Positions 6,786 to 14,867 of a DNA stretch of 38,382 bases are shown here, piece after piece. Location of the stretch: the IMG/VR virus record IMGVR_UViG_3300043331_000832, positions 1 to 38,382 of that record. One strand, written 5' to 3'. Source of the DNA: a virus. Positions within the stretch are counted from its first letter, which is position 1, and each line of letters starts with the position of its first letter. The translations under genes and the position numbers were made by a program. Under the pieces are notes generated by a model that did no database searches, was not told the DNA's origin, and saw nothing but the letters and a program-made list of their open reading frames with translations.

Positions 6786-7477
6786 CAGTACCCCAGATAC
6801 TTAGCAGCAACAAGGAACAGGATCATCGTCCATGTCTTTTTGTTGACCTTGCCCGGATACTTCCCGTCCGGATCCTTGATCTTCCAGAACCGCCGGAAGT
6901 TGGAGACAGCCCGCTCGGTTCCCCGACCGTAAACCCCTGTCGCCGGATGCCCAATCGCACGTTGCACAATCAAGATGTCCCGACGAGCCATCCCCTTCTT
7001 CCCGTACCACAGTGGTTCCTTCTGTTCGGCTGCCTCACGAGCTTCATTCCAAAGCCGACGCTTCTGAGCCGCCGTCATGACCTTCTTCGTTCCGAAGAAC
7101 GGACGAGTGTCAAAAGTAGTCCCACAGCCGAAGCTCACATGGACATGACCCTCATGGTCAAAGCTGGAAAAGGTCCCCCCGCCACGATGATGGGGCCGAT
7201 AGCCCACCCCCCGGAACAGCACGTAGTAGACCCGTGAGTCACCCAGCAGGGCATTGACGATGCTGTAGCCCGTCGAGTTGTCAGACACCCCGATGTCCAC
7301 CGCATGGGCATAGCTCGGGTGCGTGCAATCAAGCTCGCGACCTGAACCACAGTTGTGACCGGACTGGCGAGTCTGATGTGACTGGTCTCCAATAATCCCC
7401 AAGAAGTGAACCTTGGATCCGTATCGAGATTTGGCATCAGAATAACACTTGCGAGCAACTGGAGCTTCGCTACACAT
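6785..7477 (-). CDS. Endolysin: M15-like peptidase plus peptidoglycan-binding domain
   Basis: This 230-residue protein should cut host peptidoglycan peptides at the end of infection. Residues about 25-120 form a LAS/M15-type zinc peptidase. The probable ligands are His41 (in RQSGHN), Asp61 (in AHAVDIG) and His111 or His113 (in DHEGHVHVS). Residues about 165-225 resemble a PG_binding_1 domain (ILIVQRAIG, VYGRGTERAVSNFRRFW, GKVNKKTW). The motif before Asp61 departs from the classical HxxGxAxD, but the SGH...AVD...HVH layout is familiar in actinophage endolysins. There is no signal peptide, so it would depend on a holin. The start overlaps the previous gene by eight bases and has GGAGGG upstream. 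Confidence 0.85.
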   Translation of the reverse strand: MCSEAPVARKCYSDAKSRYGSKVHFLGIIGDQSHQTRQSGHNCGSGRELDCTHPSYAHAVDIGVSDNSTGYSIVNALLGDSRVYYVLFRGVGYRPHHRGGGTFSSFDHEGHVHVSFGCGTTFDTRPFFGTKKVMTAAQKRRLWNEAREAAEQKEPLWYGKKGMARRDILIVQRAIGHPATGVYGRGTERAVSNFRRFWKIKDPDGKYPGKVNKKTWTMILFLVAAKYLGY

Positions 7478-7982
7478 CGTCGCCGCCCTCCTTCGGATCC
7501 ACGATCTCTACCTCTTCTTCTGCTTCGGCCCACGCCTGGGTGAGTTCTGCGTCCGTGAGGTCGTTTTCATCGTCCTCAGAATCCGGAAGTACGACAACAT
7601 TTCCCATGTATTCTTCGAGCCAAATCGGTTCGCCTTCGTCGTCCAGATCCGCCGGATCGACCTGCCCCGCCGGTCCCGCATCGGTTTCTGGGTCGAGTTC
7701 GATGTCTGGCTCACTACGAGAAACCACCCCCGTCAAGACTTCCTTCCACGACTTTGGCACCTCCGAGGGCGAAACCTTGTTCCTTGCAGTCGCCATCGTA
7801 GGGAAACTGACCCCCAAGTAAAGCCAAAGGGAATCAGCATCGATCCACTCGAACCCGAACTTAGCAGCAATGGCCGCCGCCATGGAAACAACCCAGAAGA
7901 CAAAGACAGGTTCGTCTCCGTTTCGAATTCGATGCCAGGCATATTCCAATCTGGCGGTGAAACGTTTCAGCAAGCCACTCAC
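7470..7982 (-). CDS. Membrane protein, holin candidate
   Basis: The product has about 170 residues. A basic N-terminus (LLKRFTARLEYAWHRIR) is followed by a hydrophobic segment VFVFWVVSMAAAIAAKFGF and a second, weaker one, SLWLYLGVSF. The remainder is long and acidic. Two membrane segments next to an endolysin gene fit a holin, although the acidic tail is longer than usual. I chose the GTG at 7982 because AAAGGAG (7990-7996) lies seven bases upstream. An ATG at 7988 sits too close to that site, and a GTG at 8012 has none. It overlaps the endolysin gene by eight bases. It might instead be a small tail-associated membrane protein. Confidence 0.55.
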   Translation of the reverse strand: MSGLLKRFTARLEYAWHRIRNGDEPVFVFWVVSMAAAIAAKFGFEWIDADSLWLYLGVSFPTMATARNKVSPSEVPKSWKEVLTGVVSRSEPDIELDPETDAGPAGQVDPADLDDEGEPIWLEEYMGNVVVLPDSEDDENDLTDAELTQAWAEAEEEVEIVDPKEGGDDV

Positions 7983-7989
7983 GCCCATG

Positions 7990-7996
7990 CTCCTTT
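7990..7996 (-). promoter_or_regulatory. Ribosome binding site setting the holin-candidate start
   Basis: AAAGGAG on the minus strand has ideal seven-base spacing to the GTG at 7982 but only one base to the ATG at 7988. This favours the GTG as the start. Confidence 0.55.
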
Positions 7997-8030
7997 TGTT
8001 GGCCAAGCGCACACTACGTGGTCACATTCA

Positions 8031-8534
8031 TCAGGCGGAAGCACCGTTCTGCAAGGCTTCTTGAATCTCTTCGGGGTCAACCTCATAGACACCTTGCCAA
8101 TGGATGTTGGCAATCCGGTGGTCCGGCCAGGGCCAATCATGTCCAGCCCACATGCCGCCCTGGCGGACAATCACCGCGCTGGTGCGCTCGGCGTAGCCGT
8201 TCGGAATCGCATGAGCATGCAAGCCAGTCTTCATCTCATGATCAGGAAACTCCTCACCGCCACCGATCGTCGCATCACCGATTCGAAGAGCATGGGATGA
8301 ATCAGCATCGTAGAAAGACTGAGCAATTGGGAACGGAAGCGTCAGCCGCCAAGCCCCAAGACCTCGACCCGGATCGGGAGCATTATCGTCTGCTCGCAGC
8401 ACAGCAACAAAAGTCACCGTATCGCACTCTTCGTTCAACTTGTAAAGACCGACTCGTTCTGGATTCGAACCCCAGTTGGGAGCGGATCCTGACCCCTTCA
8501 CATTCGGAGCCGTCGGCCATGTTTGCCAACTCAT
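8031..8534 (-). CDS. Unknown protein in the tail-lysis junction
   Basis: The 167-residue protein begins MSWQTWPTAPNVKGSGSAPNW. It is rich in Trp, Pro and Gly, with no membrane segment or clear repeat. A TAAGGAG site precedes the ATG at 8534. It lies between the decapeptide-repeat fibre and the holin candidate. A tail-tip component is the simplest reading of the position. I do not recognise the family. The pair GLHAHAIPN and AGHDWPWPDHR gives several His and Asp residues that could bind metal, but no known catalytic pattern was seen. Confidence 0.65.
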   Translation of the reverse strand: MSWQTWPTAPNVKGSGSAPNWGSNPERVGLYKLNEECDTVTFVAVLRADDNAPDPGRGLGAWRLTLPFPIAQSFYDADSSHALRIGDATIGGGEEFPDHEMKTGLHAHAIPNGYAERTSAVIVRQGGMWAGHDWPWPDHRIANIHWQGVYEVDPEEIQEALQNGASA

Positions 8535-8543
8535 GAATTCTCC

Positions 8544-10835
8544 TTAGACCGGTCCAATATCTTCAAGAAACAAAACAATCCTGCCCGCATCACCGCGCAG
8601 AATCTGTGCCCCACCAACGGACCCAGCCGAACGGTTCCCCGTAAGTGAAAACGTGCCGGTCACCGTAGATGGTGGTGAAAAGATCGCCCAGAAACTACAA
8701 GGCATCTGAGTGTTGTCATTGAAAGAGTCATGGGCCTGTGACCCATAAGTAGTGCCATCGAATCTCAGTCGCAAAGTCCATTGAGTGGTGTGACTGTCCA
8801 TGTTGATCGAATCGGCCTGAAGACTGGCTCGATACCACCGATCGGCAGAAAGGGTAACTTCTTTGGACAAGATGGTTGATCCGCCAGCAGTAACCGTCAA
8901 GTCACTACTAGTAACCACTCTTCTGTAAATCTTTCCCCTCGGCATCGAGGCCGATCGCCCGTCCGGCAACGGCGCGTGCCAGTCGCCAGTCAACTCTCCA
9001 ACCATGCGCCCCTTGGGCTGGATTGTCATCGAGTCGATCCACATATCGTCAGTGGACGCTTGGCCCTCGTACTCAAACGGGATGACGAGATCCTCGCCTT
9101 CCGGCACGTACATCTCGGTAGTCATCGTGTGCCAATTGGTGTCGATGGCCGACAACAATTCAGTTCCCCAAGTAAAGAAATATGCTCCAGCGGTCTCGAA
9201 CTTCACTCGAATAGTGCAGATATACGAGCCATCTTCGCCAGATTCATTCGGATCAGCTTCGGTGTACTCACCGATAGCAAAGAAATCAGTCCCATCGACT
9301 GTGAGCTTCCCCGAAGCCACTCCCGTGTCGAACGTGCCAGTGTCACGGGCAATGGTGCCTCCGTCCATCGCCCACCCGGCCGTGTTGGTTTCGAAGCCTC
9401 CGTTGGTGGCGATATTTACACCAAGAGTGGCTTCGATTCGAGAAACCTGAAGTTCTCCCCGTAGCCGAGCATCAAGAAACTCCGCTCCATCCTCATCGAC
9501 GTTCCATCCGGCAGTGGCATCATTAGTGGCGTAGTCCGTGCCGTTGTAACTGGTCGAACGGAGATACTTGCCGGTCTCCATGACAATTGCTGACAACTTG
9601 GCCGCAGTGATCGAATTGGCAGCCATCTCCGCAGCGGTGATCGTCCCCGCCGCAATCTTGGAGGCAGTGATGGTAAGAGCAGCAATCTCCGCACCCGTGA
9701 TAGTCAGAGCAGCAATCTCGTTCGCGGTGATCGTGTCGGTCTGAATGTTCGATGCCGTGATCGTGCCCGCAGCAATCTTGCCACCAGTGATGGTGCTGGC
9801 AGCGATCTGAGAAGCCGTAATCGTCAGCGCGGCGATCTCGTTCGCGGTGATCGTTCCCGAAGCGATCTTGGCGGCCGTGATCGCCCCAGCAAGAATCTTA
9901 TTGGTAGTAACCGCATCGGCCTGAATCTCGTTGGCCGAGATGGCATTAGCAGCGATCTTGCCAGCAATGATGGCATTGGCAGCAATCTTGACCGAAGTAA
10001 CTGCATCGGTTCCAATCTTGGTTTCGGTGATTGCTCCTGCACCAATTTGAGCCTCAACAAGGGCACCCGTGATGTCAACAGCCGGAACCTCAGCGGTCCA
10101 AGCAGAACCAGTCGACCGATACAACTTGTTATCAGTAGTGAGGAAAACGACTTTACTTTGAGGATAATCGGGATCAGGAAGTGTTGGAAGCGCCCCCACT
10201 GACTCGATCGACCCCTCAACCTCCACCGCGAAGGGGGTTGCCGAGTCGGTGAACGATGCCGTCGAAACCTCACCCCGAGCATCAATCGCAAAGACCCGAA
10301 CATAGATCGTTACGCCCGCAGTAAGAGCAACTTCAGTGTGAACCGTTGCCGACGTAGTGATCGACCGAGGACTAGAAAATCCAACATTGTCATCGATCTC
10401 GACTCGGTACTGACCCCAGCCGTTCGCCATGTCGGCTTCGGTGTTCGCATCCCAAGAAATGATTGCACTTTCAATTCCAGCAAGAACGTTCAATCCCGCT
10501 GGAGCATCCGGAGCCACACCATCATCTGGGGGGAGTACCTCGGAGATCGTCGGAATGTAAGGATTACCAAGTACATCAGCGATGTACTTGTTTCCTGGGG
10601 TCCCATTGATAAGAACGACTTCCCCCACACCAACCGGTTGAACTGAATGAAGATTAACGGTGGCTGGACTGGTCTCACCGTTGTACTCAACCGTGGCCGT
10701 GCCGTCATCACGATTGATGTGGGTAACCGTTGCCCTTCGATACCTCTTGCCAATGATCTCCTCGACGCGACGATCGACGATTTCGTTCACGATGTCCCGA
10801 AAATCGGCAGCGGTCGAAAGCTCAGTCCAAGTCAT
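8544..10835 (-). CDS. Multi-domain tail fibre / tip protein (OB-fold, FnIII, decapeptide repeats)
   Basis: This 763-residue protein is modular. Residues about 30-100 resemble an OB-fold (RRATVTHINRDDGTATVEYN, then VGEVVLINGTPGNKY), as in baseplate hub-associated proteins. Residues about 115-205 look like a fibronectin type III domain (PDAPAGLNVLAGIESAIISW). Residues about 266-415 are fifteen 10-residue repeats of the form AxTITAxxIA, probably a fibrous stem. Residues about 465-620 contain NGGFETNTAGWAMDGG and resemble a carbohydrate-binding module. The C-terminus (about 630-763) is a beta-rich head. The ATG overlaps the preceding stop by four bases. Sugar binding at the host surface is inferred from domain resemblance. 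Confidence 0.75.
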   Translation of the reverse strand: MTWTELSTAADFRDIVNEIVDRRVEEIIGKRYRRATVTHINRDDGTATVEYNGETSPATVNLHSVQPVGVGEVVLINGTPGNKYIADVLGNPYIPTISEVLPPDDGVAPDAPAGLNVLAGIESAIISWDANTEADMANGWGQYRVEIDDNVGFSSPRSITTSATVHTEVALTAGVTIYVRVFAIDARGEVSTASFTDSATPFAVEVEGSIESVGALPTLPDPDYPQSKVVFLTTDNKLYRSTGSAWTAEVPAVDITGALVEAQIGAGAITETKIGTDAVTSVKIAANAIIAGKIAANAISANEIQADAVTTNKILAGAITAAKIASGTITANEIAALTITASQIAASTITGGKIAAGTITASNIQTDTITANEIAALTITGAEIAALTITASKIAAGTITAAEMAANSITAAKLSAIVMETGKYLRSTSYNGTDYATNDATAGWNVDEDGAEFLDARLRGELQVSRIEATLGVNIATNGGFETNTAGWAMDGGTIARDTGTFDTGVASGKLTVDGTDFFAIGEYTEADPNESGEDGSYICTIRVKFETAGAYFFTWGTELLSAIDTNWHTMTTEMYVPEGEDLVIPFEYEGQASTDDMWIDSMTIQPKGRMVGELTGDWHAPLPDGRSASMPRGKIYRRVVTSSDLTVTAGGSTILSKEVTLSADRWYRASLQADSINMDSHTTQWTLRLRFDGTTYGSQAHDSFNDNTQMPCSFWAIFSPPSTVTGTFSLTGNRSAGSVGGAQILRGDAGRIVLFLEDIGPV
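9591..10040 (-). repeat. Fifteen tandem 30-bp (10-residue) repeats
   Basis: Fifteen in-register decapeptides fill 9591-10040, with consensus A-x-T-I-T-A-x-x-I-A. Ile or Val occupies positions 4 and 9, and Thr or Ser usually position 5. Repeats of this kind occur in fibre stems, where the regular Ile spacing can build a trimeric helix or coiled coil. The period is exact with no insertion. Confidence 0.9.
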
Positions 10836-12028
10836 GAAACAATTGCCACCCTCTTGCCATTCATCTGCATTGGACCCAGATTAAGTGGGATGGTGGCACT
10901 CGAAATCAAGAAGCGCTCCGGCTGGAGAATCGCCGGATCAGGATCCGTGAACTGAAGTACTTCCCCCACTTCCAGAGAAGGAATCACTCTTGAATCAAAG
11001 TTGATCTCATACTCCTCCAACGCGTGGATGGCGAGGAATCCTTGCGCTACCTCTAGAGCCTGTGAATCGGTTTCGATGAAAGGTGATGAGTAACGGAAAG
11101 TACGTTCACCGATTTCCTCAACCGAAGTGGGAGAATCAGAGTTCGTATTCCTAACTTCAGCAAAGGCCCCACTTCCATCTCCATAGACCGCAACGTGGTT
11201 GTAGAGCCGAGCATCGCTGTACGACTTCTGGTATCCCATGAGACCCGTACTACCAGAAGTGTCGAATCGATAGCTGGTAGGAGTAAGTACTGGATCATGA
11301 AAGTTTCGCATGACCAGCCAACCTTCTCGGTTCAAGAACAACTCGTAGTTGTAGGCCGTCGAGATGTCTCGAATCACTTGCCAGCGTGATGTGCCAGGAT
11401 CGAAGGTGAACTCTGCTCCAATTACCTTGCCGTCGTTAGGAAGAATATGATTCGTGATTCCCGCATTGGTGGCTACCGCCGACACAATATCTTCAACTGG
11501 CGTACCAGCTATGAAGGTCGTTGTCTCGGTGAACTGTGAATTGATCCCTCGCTTGGCAAAATCTCTACCCGTGACTTGAATTTGCTTAGTCGGAAAATGG
11601 TTCACCGCGATTCGATCTGGAGCAAAGCATCCTAGAAGCACTTCCCACACGTCATCATTCTCCAGATAGACCCCTCGGTAGGGCCTCAACACCTTGTCGT
11701 ACCACAGTCCATTGGGACCAACTTCGATTTCGTCATCTTCGTCCCAAATGGTCAAATCCAGCATTCGTCGCTCATCCCGCGAGATGTCAAGAGTGACCGA
11801 TCCACTCATCATTCCGACATCAAAAAGATATTCCGTTTCGTTGTCCTGTTCAAAGATATCCAACCGACGAAACACACGGGTGTAATCGGCGACCAGAAGG
11901 TCGGCCGCCGACGCTGCTGCGCCTGCAAGGAATTCAGCTTCAGACGGAGACGACGACTCAGTGAAGTCAGCCCAAGTAACTACCGGATCAGCCCAGGTCG
12001 CTACTGAGTCAGCCCAGGTGCCAGCCAT
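10832..12028 (-). CDS. Minor tail protein, probable tail-tip hub
   Basis: The protein has 398 residues. The N-terminus carries a threefold repeat around TWAD (GTWAD, ATWAD, VTWAD). The body contains a SVTLDISRDERRMLDLTIWDE region, a YDKVLRPYRGVY segment and a VTGRDFAKRG motif, followed by a long stretch with INFDSRVIPSLEVGEVLQF. This arrangement resembles siphophage hub proteins (gp27/gpD-like) that form a ring at the tail tip, judged from motif layout and gene position. It starts two bases after the glycine-rich gene's stop and overlaps the next gene by four bases. Confidence 0.7.
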   Translation of the reverse strand: MAGTWADSVATWADPVVTWADFTESSSPSEAEFLAGAAASAADLLVADYTRVFRRLDIFEQDNETEYLFDVGMMSGSVTLDISRDERRMLDLTIWDEDDEIEVGPNGLWYDKVLRPYRGVYLENDDVWEVLLGCFAPDRIAVNHFPTKQIQVTGRDFAKRGINSQFTETTTFIAGTPVEDIVSAVATNAGITNHILPNDGKVIGAEFTFDPGTSRWQVIRDISTAYNYELFLNREGWLVMRNFHDPVLTPTSYRFDTSGSTGLMGYQKSYSDARLYNHVAVYGDGSGAFAEVRNTNSDSPTSVEEIGERTFRYSSPFIETDSQALEVAQGFLAIHALEEYEINFDSRVIPSLEVGEVLQFTDPDPAILQPERFLISSATIPLNLGPMQMNGKRVAIVS

Positions 12029-12030
12029 GG

Positions 12031-12903
12031 TTACTGAACCGTGATCACAATGATGCCGTCAGCACCATCGCCCCCTCGACCACCAGCGCCGCCATTAGTG
12101 CCACCACCGCCCCCTCCACCGCCCGCGCCATAGAGACCACCATCGCCGCCACGGCCACCAGCACCAGCATTGTTGCCACCGCCACCCGCGCCCGAAGTCC
12201 CCCCAATCGGTACGCCAGCAGATGTGCTCACACCATGGCCACCAGCGCCGCCCCCAGCGGTGCCCGCAGTCGGAGCAGTAAGATTGCTAGCCAACTGCGT
12301 ACCGCCCGCGCCACCCGCGTTGTGGGTGCCGGGGTTGGCGTTGGTCACTCCACCACCTCCCGCGCCGCCAGGGGCGGCTCCTAATCGAACAGCGACTCCG
12401 GCGGTGCCCGCCCCACCCGTATTGGACGAAGCCTGACCCTCCGTTGGGGCCTCCATTGCCGCAAGACCAGAAAAGGTTGTAGCAGCGGCTCCATCGGTAT
12501 CACCCAAGTTTCCTCCGGTCCCCGGTCCTGCCGTAAGAGTTTTCCCCGAAGCCCAAGTAAAAGTTGAAGAAGTCCCAGTCGTTCCCACTGTTCCGTTAGT
12601 GTCGTTCGACGCGCCACCAGCGCCTCCGTCCCCCCCGACACCAACGACATAGGCACAAGAAGCATCAACGATCGAATACGGAAGATTCAGAATCGAACGA
12701 CCCCCTCCCCCTCCACCACCGCCACCGGAACGAATCGAAGAAACTGCTCCTTGGCGACCGCCCCCTCCACCGCCTCCGCCGCCAATCAACTCAATGGTGA
12801 CAGAAGTGTAATTTCCCGTTGGCTTTGTCCAGTTTCCGGATCCTGAAGTAAGTTCGTATCGTCTGCTGATTGGAGCACCAGTGACGTGAGTGACGGTGCT
12901 CAT
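12031..12903 (-). CDS. Glycine-rich tail adhesin-like protein
   Basis: The protein has 290 residues. Residues about 1-45 form a short beta segment (RYELTSGSGNWTKPTGN, then VTIELIGGGG). The rest is dominated by glycine tracts of up to nine residues, mixed with Ala, Thr and Asn, and it ends DGIIVITVQ. Glycine-rich domains with this opening and ending are found in phage adhesins, where the tracts pack as polyglycine-II helices. The ATG at 12903 overlaps the preceding stop (ATGA) and is preferred over an upstream in-frame ATG at 12915. It probably binds host receptors. Confidence 0.7.
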   Translation of the reverse strand: MSTVTHVTGAPISRRYELTSGSGNWTKPTGNYTSVTIELIGGGGGGGGGRQGAVSSIRSGGGGGGGGGRSILNLPYSIVDASCAYVVGVGGDGGAGGASNDTNGTVGTTGTSSTFTWASGKTLTAGPGTGGNLGDTDGAAATTFSGLAAMEAPTEGQASSNTGGAGTAGVAVRLGAAPGGAGGGGVTNANPGTHNAGGAGGTQLASNLTAPTAGTAGGGAGGHGVSTSAGVPIGGTSGAGGGGNNAGAGGRGGDGGLYGAGGGGGGGGTNGGAGGRGGDGADGIIVITVQ

Positions 12904-14867
12904 GTCGCAGCCCACCTCGGTCCAGGGATAACCCCTACCTCAAGAAAGAGTTCGCTGATCGTTCCAGTTGCCGAACCAGTAACCGCCGCAGCGCAAGCAA
13001 TGTGGTAAGGAAACAAAGTGCCCCCCCCAAAGGGGATCACGGGAACAGCATTCCATGATGAAGATGCATAATTTACTGCATTCGTGATGTTCACCGAAGC
13101 GATATGAACATCAATGGCCCCCCCATAGGCAGGGGAGTATCCCGACATGATCGCCACCCTCATGGTGTTGGAAGTGGCAATTGTTCCCCATGCATGAATA
13201 CGAGCAACAACCAAACCGTTCCTGAGGTCACCATCAGGGTAAAGAGACCAAGCGGGAGCCTGAGGAAGGAGTGTCAGCCCAGTCCCCGCTGCGGTCCAAT
13301 AGTCCCCCTGCTTGGACATCTCATTGTAGAGCGGCAAGATACCGACTGGCTGAAGGTTCCCAGTACGCAACATGGCCAATTGATTCAAGTCAATTGAAAG
13401 CATGACATACGGAACCTGAGTCGAAGAAAACTCTTGATCAGCGTCCCGAGAGGGGCCAATCATTCTTTCCCATACATTTCGACGACGAAAGGCTTCCCAA
13501 TCATGCTGCATCCCTGTACCCGGAGTCGCCAAACCCCTAGAAATCAAGATTTCAACCGGTGCTTCAGGATTGGTTACATCGAGAAAGATGAGATCCAGTT
13601 CTCGCCCGTTCTGACGGAATGAACAGGGGGCATACACTCTTCCACCATAAGAAAACATCCCAACACCTGTTGGGCCAAAGGCGTTGTTGTATTCAGTCGG
13701 AAGAAAGGTATTTACCCAAGCCGTTCCATTCCAGCGAATCACATATCGCTGTTGGGTGGGGCCAATCTGCATCGACCATGGGTACCCATCCGCATCGAAA
13801 CAAGCACTACCGCCGTGTACAAAGCTTGTTCCAGCGGCAATGGGATAGATGATCTCCGCTTCATGATTATCTCCGGTGTCGAAGCGGATGGGAAGATCGT
13901 AGTTGGAGCCGTCAATGCGCTCCCAAGTAATGCCCCCATCAGGTGATTGGGCATAGCACAAGTCGTGGTCAGTGTCAGCCGGATCTCCCCATTCATGCCA
14001 AGTAAAGAATATCCCGATCATCCCATCTTCACGAATAGCATAGTGAGGGTAAGCAGTCTGCGTTGGGCTTGTGCTCTCGCCATCGAACAGATGGCACACC
14101 CGAGTCCAAGTACCGTCACCGTCCCACAAGTTAAGATACCGGCTCGTGTTTCCTGCCCCTACGCCGTTGCTGTGGAACAGCAGCAGTCGATCCGAAACCG
14201 GCTCATAGATGAACGTGAAGTAGGTAACTTGGTCCTCGTCACCAGCGACCGCCATTGTCCCACCGACTTCCCACTGCGTGGGGTCGGTGAAATCCGCTCC
14301 AACCTGACTAGCATCCCACCAAACCCAATTCAGCGGGTCATTGTGATGATTGGCAAAGACAATCACGTTGTCGTTGGAATCCACCCCAACGATGATTTGA
14401 TTGTGTGAATCGTTTTCAAAGGTTCCGAATGGCTCCCCTGGGATGTCATGCAAAATGCAGAGTTCTCGATCCGCGTTGGAATACGAACCGACGGGTCGCC
14501 TCCATGCAGTGAGAACTGAGTTCGTCGCAAGAACACCGCCTACTTGCCAATCTGCATTAGAGAACAAAGAGTTACCGCTATTCCAGTTATATCTTCCATT
14601 AGCGGCAAACGGGAACGCCAGTCGAGCCGGAGCAACATCAGCGGAGAGTTCTCCACCCAGCGATCCCATAGAATCAAGACGAGATGAAACGTTGCTGAAT
14701 CCCGACGAAGGATTAACTCCAAGCTCAGTAGCGATAGCGATCAGTTCCTCTTCGAGTTCACGATGATGATCATCATGATCAGTGGCAAGAGGAGTCGAAG
14801 CCGCAGTGCCCGAACTCGGAACACTTGCCGCAAGGTCAGGAATCTGATCTGGATACTGGGCGGGCAT
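12900..14867 (-). CDS. Tail protein with BNR-type beta-propeller, possible glycan-degrading enzyme
   Basis: The protein has 655 residues. A short helical N-terminus (about 1-75, with DHDDHHRELEEELIAIATEL) probably anchors it to the tail. Residues about 85-520 carry repeated blade-like segments with Asp-box-like signatures such as SPDGGITWERI and several Trp-ending strands, including YPHYAIREDGMIGIFFTWHE. This is close to the BNR_4 family, whose members include sugar-degrading enzymes. Residues about 520-655 form a second beta domain. Catalytic residues could not be assigned, so it may be a depolymerase or only a lectin. The start shares one base with the previous stop (TAATG). Confidence 0.65.
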   Translation of the reverse strand: MPAQYPDQIPDLAASVPSSGTAASTPLATDHDDHHRELEEELIAIATELGVNPSSGFSNVSSRLDSMGSLGGELSADVAPARLAFPFAANGRYNWNSGNSLFSNADWQVGGVLATNSVLTAWRRPVGSYSNADRELCILHDIPGEPFGTFENDSHNQIIVGVDSNDNVIVFANHHNDPLNWVWWDASQVGADFTDPTQWEVGGTMAVAGDEDQVTYFTFIYEPVSDRLLLFHSNGVGAGNTSRYLNLWDGDGTWTRVCHLFDGESTSPTQTAYPHYAIREDGMIGIFFTWHEWGDPADTDHDLCYAQSPDGGITWERIDGSNYDLPIRFDTGDNHEAEIIYPIAAGTSFVHGGSACFDADGYPWSMQIGPTQQRYVIRWNGTAWVNTFLPTEYNNAFGPTGVGMFSYGGRVYAPCSFRQNGRELDLIFLDVTNPEAPVEILISRGLATPGTGMQHDWEAFRRRNVWERMIGPSRDADQEFSSTQVPYVMLSIDLNQLAMLRTGNLQPVGILPLYNEMSKQGDYWTAAGTGLTLLPQAPAWSLYPDGDLRNGLVVARIHAWGTIATSNTMRVAIMSGYSPAYGGAIDVHIASVNITNAVNYASSSWNAVPVIPFGGGTLFPYHIACAAAVTGSATGTISELFLEVGVIPGPRWAAT

